Assembly: GCA_038277395.1 (NCBI GenBank)
Contig: CM076192.1
Span: 200,508,161-200,572,160, forward strand
Length of the DNA stretch: 64,000 nucleotides
Source of the DNA: Dryocosmus kuriphilus
Taxonomy: Eukaryota > Arthropoda > Insecta > Hymenoptera > Cynipidae
Direction of reading: 5' to 3'
The notes below the pieces were generated by a model, which worked only from the letters and a program-made list of their open reading frames with translations, was not told where the DNA came from and did no database searches. Numbering within the stretch: the stretch's first letter is position 1; each line of letters begins with the position of its first letter. Of this stretch, positions 59,024 to 64,000 are shown piece by piece. The position numbers and the translations under genes are program-made.

Positions 59024-59870
59024 GGTCAGAAATTTTTTTTATACTTTAAGGCAAATTCTACATTTTCGTTTAATATTTTACCATATTTATCTGAAATTTT
59101 TTTTTTTTTATTAAAAATTCCCTATTGTATTGAACATTTCATTTTTATATCAAAAGGAAAAACATGGCTTATAGTGTTTTAGAAATGTCTTTTCGTGTAC
59201 TTTAAAGCATTTGTTTGGTTGGAATATTGATTTCTTTTTCGGAAAGTCATGGATTTTGTTAAGAATTAATATTTATTTGAAAAAACATTTTTCTGGTCGA
59301 AGGTTCAAATATTTTCGGTCAAATTTAATCTTTTTTATTCGAAATTTAGCTGTTTCATTCTTGGTTGAGAAATAATCTTTTGGGTGGAATTTCAAATATT
59401 TTCTTGTTTTAAAGATTTAGGATTTTGTTGAGAACTAATATTTTTCGGAAAATCCTGTTTTTTAAATTAAAAATTCGACTACTGTTGTTTCTAAATTACT
59501 TCTCTTTTATTCAATTAAAAATTCCATTCTTGTTTAATAATTCACCCTTTTCAGTTCAAAATTTAAGTTTTTTTTTTGCAAATCCAAGGATTTTTTTAAT
59601 AATAATTCATCTATGGTTGAAATTTCAACTGTTTTGCTGAAAGGTAATTCTTTTGTTGTCAGTTTATCTTTCTTGACCCGGAACTCGTCTTTTTGAAATT
59701 TTTTTCAAGATTGAGAGTTCAACTATTGTTGGTTGAAAAACCATATTTTTTTGGTTTAAATCAGTTATAAATATTTCGAATGAGAATTCATTCTATTATG
59801 TTAGTAGAAAATTCGACTACTTTATAAAAGAATGGTCTATTTTTAGTTAAAACCTAAAATATTGCATTAA
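59024..59870. repeat. TTGAAAATTCAA-type repeat tract
   Basis: Continues the tract that the provirus entered. Words such as GTTGAGAACTAATATTT and GAAAATTCGACTA recur. No gene. Confidence 0.55.
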
Positions 59871-59871
59871 A

Positions 59872-60850
59872 AATTATTTTTACATTCTCATCAGAGAAAG
59901 TATTAGATTTATGCAAAATTTGACTTTCGCGGATTTCATGAAATCTCCACGTTTTGAGACCTCCTGAATCCGAAAAAATGGTTTTTACGACCGTGTCTGT
60001 CTGTCTCTTGGCGTTGTCGTTGTCGTCGTTGTCGTTGTCGTTGCCGTCGTTGTCGTCGTTGTCGTTGTCGTCGTTGTCGTCGTTGTTGTCGTCTGTTCCC
60101 ACGATAACTTTCGAAGGACTAATCGGATTGGATTGCGCTTCAGCATACTTCTGTAAGGTCCAAGAAGAAAGTACGAGTTCGTTAACCAGCGGTTTTTGGC
60201 CAACGGTTATGGTTTTATCCATCAAAAACGGTTTTCGCAAAATCAAAAAATCCATTTTTCGGCTAAACTATGAGAGACACAAAAAAAAAACGTGAGAAAG
60301 TAAAATTGTTCACCTCAAAAAAATCTACAACTTTTTCCTTAACTGTTTTTTGATAAAATGAACGGTTTTTGTTTTAATCGAGAAAACGCTATTAAAATTT
60401 AAAAACTGTGGTTTCCTGCCAAAATATTCAAGATACAAAAAAATGGTAAAAAACAAAGTTGTTCAATTTAAAAAGATCTACAAATTTTGTTCCTACCATT
60501 TTTTGATAAAATGCACGGTTTTGTTTTAATCGATAAAACGTTATTAAAAATTAAAGATTTCAAATTTTCCGCCAAACTATGGAAGATACGGAAAAATAAT
60601 AATAAACAAAGTCGGTCGCCTCAAAAATGTCTACAAATTTTCTTTCTATCATTTTTTAAATCAGACGCGTAGTTTTTGAGTTATTCGTGAAATATGTTAT
60701 GAAATATAAAGAAAACCACTTTTCAGCAAAACTGTGCAAGATATGTATGAGAAAATATTAACAAGCAGAATTGTTCACCTTGGAAAGAGCTACCAAATTT
60801 ATTCGTTAAGACTCATCGTTTTACATTTATGAATCGAAATCTTTTATTGT
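59872..60850 (+). repeat. 155-bp-module repeat family, copy A4
   Basis: Same order as copy A1: TTTTTACATTCTCATC border, GACTTTCGCGGATTTCATG, a (GTTGTC)n microsatellite (60012-60093), GGATTGGATTGCGCTTCAGC, CCAGCGGTTTTTGGCC, then modules keyed by CAAAATATTCAAGATAC (60420) and AAACTATGGAAGATACG (60575). The Thr/Asp/Asn-rich frames here come from the microsatellite. Confidence 0.75.
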
Positions 60851-60909
60851 GAAAGTTTGGTAAATCACTAAAAAACTTTACCAATCTACAATGTGTTTTA
60901 AAAAATGTA

Positions 60910-61130
60910 ATTATCGAGCGCGGAGCGCGAGTGTCATGATTAGAATGTATTCCTTAAGGGCGATAGAGCCTTAAGTAGAATAATTTCTTTTGGAATTTTA
61001 ATTTAAAGGTTTATACGATCCATAAACACCGAGCGCGTAGCGCGAGGTGAATAATCTATCGAGGGCGAAGCGCGAGTCAAATGTCGAGCGCGAAGCGCGC
61101 GATGAGAATGTGCCCGCGAAGCGGGTAGAT
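60910..61130. repeat. array of GCGAAGC-type short hairpins
   Basis: Five GC-rich words stand out in AT-rich DNA: GAGCGCGGAGCGCGAG (60916), GAGCGCGTAGCGCGAG (61031), GAGGGCGAAGCGCGAG (61061), GAGCGCGAAGCGCGCG (61086) and CCCGCGAAGCGGG (61113). Each can fold as a short GC stem with a three-base loop. Confidence 0.8.
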
Positions 61131-64000
61131 TTTTTTTTGTTGAAAATATGACCATTTTTGATCAAAAATTCACTTTTTTGTTGAAAACTTAACTGTTTAG
61201 AAATTACAAGTACGAATATTTCTGTTTAAGCCATTCTAGGTTATGTTTGGGAATTTTCAAAGGAAAGCAAAATTCTTCAAGAAAAATCATCACTAATATG
61301 TCTTAAAATAGACGTCTTTCGCAAGCTCAGTGTAAAGTAGGCTTCTTGAAGCTAGATCGATTAAAGGAGATTCGAGATTCCTTAACATAACCTCAAATTA
61401 TTGAAAGTTGTATGTTTTTCTAAAAGTGATTATGATTTTGGTTGAAAGATATTGACCTGGAGAGAAAATTTCGCAACATAACCTCAAATTGCTTAAACTT
61501 ACAAGTACGAAAGTACAATTGGTTTCGCTAAAATATTGGTTAATAAAAAATCGCTATTTTTTTCTATCAGGATCTTCGCCTCAACAAAGGACGCCTATAG
61601 GTAATTAAAAAATTATTAAACAAAAATATAAAATAAACAGTAATTAGCTAACAAGATAGTCACTAACCGAGGATTTGAAATTTTTGTACGGATAATGAGC
61701 GGCAAAAATATGAATAAAATATCGAAACTGCTTGTTTAGGCTTTTAACTTAAGTGCTTGAACTGTTCGGCCTAAGCAATTCAAGATTATGGTTGGGATTG
61801 CCAAAAGTGAGATACGGGGTTCCTTAAAATAGCTTAAAATTAATGAAAGTTGTGCGTTTATGATTTTGGTTGAAAAAGCTGAATGGAAGCGAAAATACCC
61901 TGAAAAACTTCTAATGGCTTAAACTTATAAGTACGAAAGTACAATTGTGTTAGCTGAAATAATTCCTATATGAAATATCCCTAGTTTCATTTTTTCAGAC
62001 CCAACGCCGCCGCGACCAAGGATACCTACAAGTAATTAGAAAATTATTTAAATTACAATATAAAATAAACAGTAATTAGTTAATAAAATACACATAAATA
62101 TAGGCTTTAAAATTTTGAGGACGGTAATGAGGGACAATAATAATATGTCTAATTTAATGAAACCCCATAAAAAAACATATTTTTGGTTGGAAAGTTTTCT
62201 TTTTACTTTAAATGAACGTTCACATTTTAGTTTGAGAATTCATCATATTTAGTTGAAAACTATTTTTATTAAAAATGCGCTTTTTCTTTGAAAAACTAGT
62301 TTTCCGAAAACAAAGATACGTACATGGTGTACAGTGTTCTGGAAATGTCTTTTCGTGTACTCTCAAAATATTCTTTTTGGTTGGAGTTTTAACTATTTTT
62401 TTTTTTAAATCATGGATTTTGTTATAAACTAATCTCTTGTTGTAAAGTACCGTTTTTTGGCTGAAAGCTCAAACACTGTTCGTTCAAAGCTAATCTTCTT
62501 TTTATTCAAAATTTAGCTGTTTCATTTTTGGTTGAGAATTCATTTTTCTGACTGGAATTTTTACTACTTTTTCTTTAAATTCTTGGATTTTGTTAAGAAT
62601 TAATCTTTCTTGAAAAATTACGTTTTTTGTTTGGAAAATCAACTATTTTTGTTCAAAATAATCTTTCTTGTCGAAATTCAGCTTCTATTTAGAAAATTTC
62701 CTTTCCTTTGATTGATAGTAATTGAACAATTTTTTTATGCTAATTTATCCTGTGTTTTATGAAAAACTGAAATATTTTGTTGACGATTAACAAGTTCACG
62801 TTTTAGTTGAAAACTCTTTTTTCAGATAAAAATTCAACTATCTTGTTGAGAATTCGTCTTTTCAGTTTTTTCCTTTTGTTTTGATTCAACTAATTTTGTT
62901 TCAAAGTTAATCCGTTTTTTGAAAATGTAACTATGATATCTTAAATCTATGTTATTGTTGCTAACGCATTCTTTCTGATTTTATTTAAAAAGTTTGTTTA
63001 TAACAATAAAAATTGCTTCATTTCGAGGATATTTCTTTACTGGCTCCGATAGCTGCTGAGATATTGCAATTTCAACAAAATAATTAATTTTTCAAGCAAA
63101 ACTAGTTCAGTTTGTAAAAAGATATTTTTCAACGTAACAGTTTAGTTTCTGAACTGAAACACCGGCTTTAACAAAATAGTTGAATTTTCACGCAAGAAAG
63201 GTGACCTTTTACCAAAAATAACTGATGATTTTGGTAGAAAAATATTAATTTGGAGCGAAAATTCCCTAACGTAACCTCAAATGGTTTAAATTTACGAGTA
63301 GGAAAGTACAATTTGGTTCATTGAAAAAAATTCTATTAATAAAAAATCGCTATGTTTTTCTTTCAGAAACATCTGCTCGACTAAGGGAGAGAAGAGGTAT
63401 TTAAAATATTATTTAAAGTACAATATAAAATAAATAGTATTTTTAAATAAAACACTCATAAATCTTGGATTTAAAATTTTGCTAACTTTAATGAGGGGGC
63501 AATAATATGACCAAACTAATGAAACCGCATAAGAAACATATATCTTTGGTTATAATTTTTTTTTTTTTTTGTTACTTTAAGTCAACTTCTACATTTTCGT
63601 TTAAAAACTCAACACATTTAGTTGGAAATTTTCATTTATTAAAAATTCACCACTTTGTTTAAAATTTAATTTTTTAAATCAAGAATACAAATATGGTTTA
63701 TACTGCTTTGGAAATGCCTTTTCGTGAACTTTAAGACACTTGATTGGTTTGGAATTTTGACTCCTTTTATGGAAGGTCATGGATTTTGTTAACAATTATT
63801 TTTTGTTAAAGAGTGATGTCTTTTGGTTGAAGATTCAACTATGGTTTCTCAAATTTAATTTTTCTTTTTTATTCAAAATTTAGCTGCTTCATTTTTGGAT
63901 GATAAAATAATCTTTTTTGTGGAATTTCAACTATTTTTCTGTTTTGAAAGTTTAAGATTTTCTTGAGAATTAACATTTTTCGAAAAATGATGCTTTTCTA
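61131..64000. repeat. composite repeat spacer
   Basis: Mix of TTGAAAATTCAA-type sequence and repeated blocks shared with 49.2-51.0 kb. These include AACATAACCTCAAATTG, ACTTACAAGTACGAAAGTAC, AAAAAATCGCTATTTTTTTC and AATAATATGACCAA. Copies start near 61380, 61810 and 63230. No gene. Confidence 0.55.

Noticed and set aside
1..64000. CRISPR array, bacterial operon or prophage
   Set aside because: No uniform short repeats with unique spacers, no Shine-Dalgarno-linked gene series, and clear spliced exons and insect-type transposons.

Overview
This window is eukaryotic, gene-poor and dominated by repeats. It is AT-rich, it has spliced exons with GT/AG boundaries, and its mobile elements are typical of insects: BEL/Pao, piggyBac, mariner, a LINE with an apurinic-type endonuclease, tRNA-derived SINEs and an errantivirus-type Gypsy element with an env gene. 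I infer an insect, possibly a hymenopteran; no single feature proves the order. There is one 500-N assembly gap (40397-40896).

Layout. 1-4313 is a giant fold-back repeat built from 11-bp and 72-bp tandem modules. 4425-5576 is a small three-exon gene of unknown function with an in-frame stop in its last exon. 5577-8860 is AT-rich spacer with a tRNA-derived SINE. 8862-13690 is a decayed BEL/Pao element. 13925-15190 is a degenerate TTAAA/CCC-type satellite. 15190-21260 is a nest of DNA transposons (mariner, piggyBac). 21590-28580 is a palindrome of about 6.5 kb. Each arm carries the same four exons of an LDL-receptor-like YWTD/EGF gene, plus a 155-bp modular repeat at the centre. A SINE with a clean target-site duplication sits in the left arm only, and the empty site survives in the right arm. 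28581-34800 is AT-rich spacer with a 710-bp palindromic MITE. 34955-40396 is a tandem duplication (about 2.1 kb each) of an unrecognised gene whose two exons can be modelled with matching phase, and the gap falls at the end of the second copy. 42507-47180 is a dead LINE with a degenerate target duplication. 48173-49195 is a TIR-bounded non-autonomous element. 51001-59019 is a nearly complete endogenous errantivirus on the minus strand. It has identical 187-bp LTRs, a CTTT target duplication, gag, pol and env, with one frame break in gag and one stop in pol. 59024-64000 is repeat spacer with a further copy of the 155-bp-module family and an array of GCGAAGC-type hairpins.

How it fits together. 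Few genes appear to work as units. The genes most likely to be functional are the duplicated unknown gene (34955-38758), possibly the 4.4-5.6 kb gene, and the env of the young provirus. The main biological interest is the two very long inverted repeats. If transcribed, they would give hairpin RNA, one of them homologous to a receptor gene. The other points of interest are the very recent env-bearing provirus and the tandem gene duplication beside an assembly gap.
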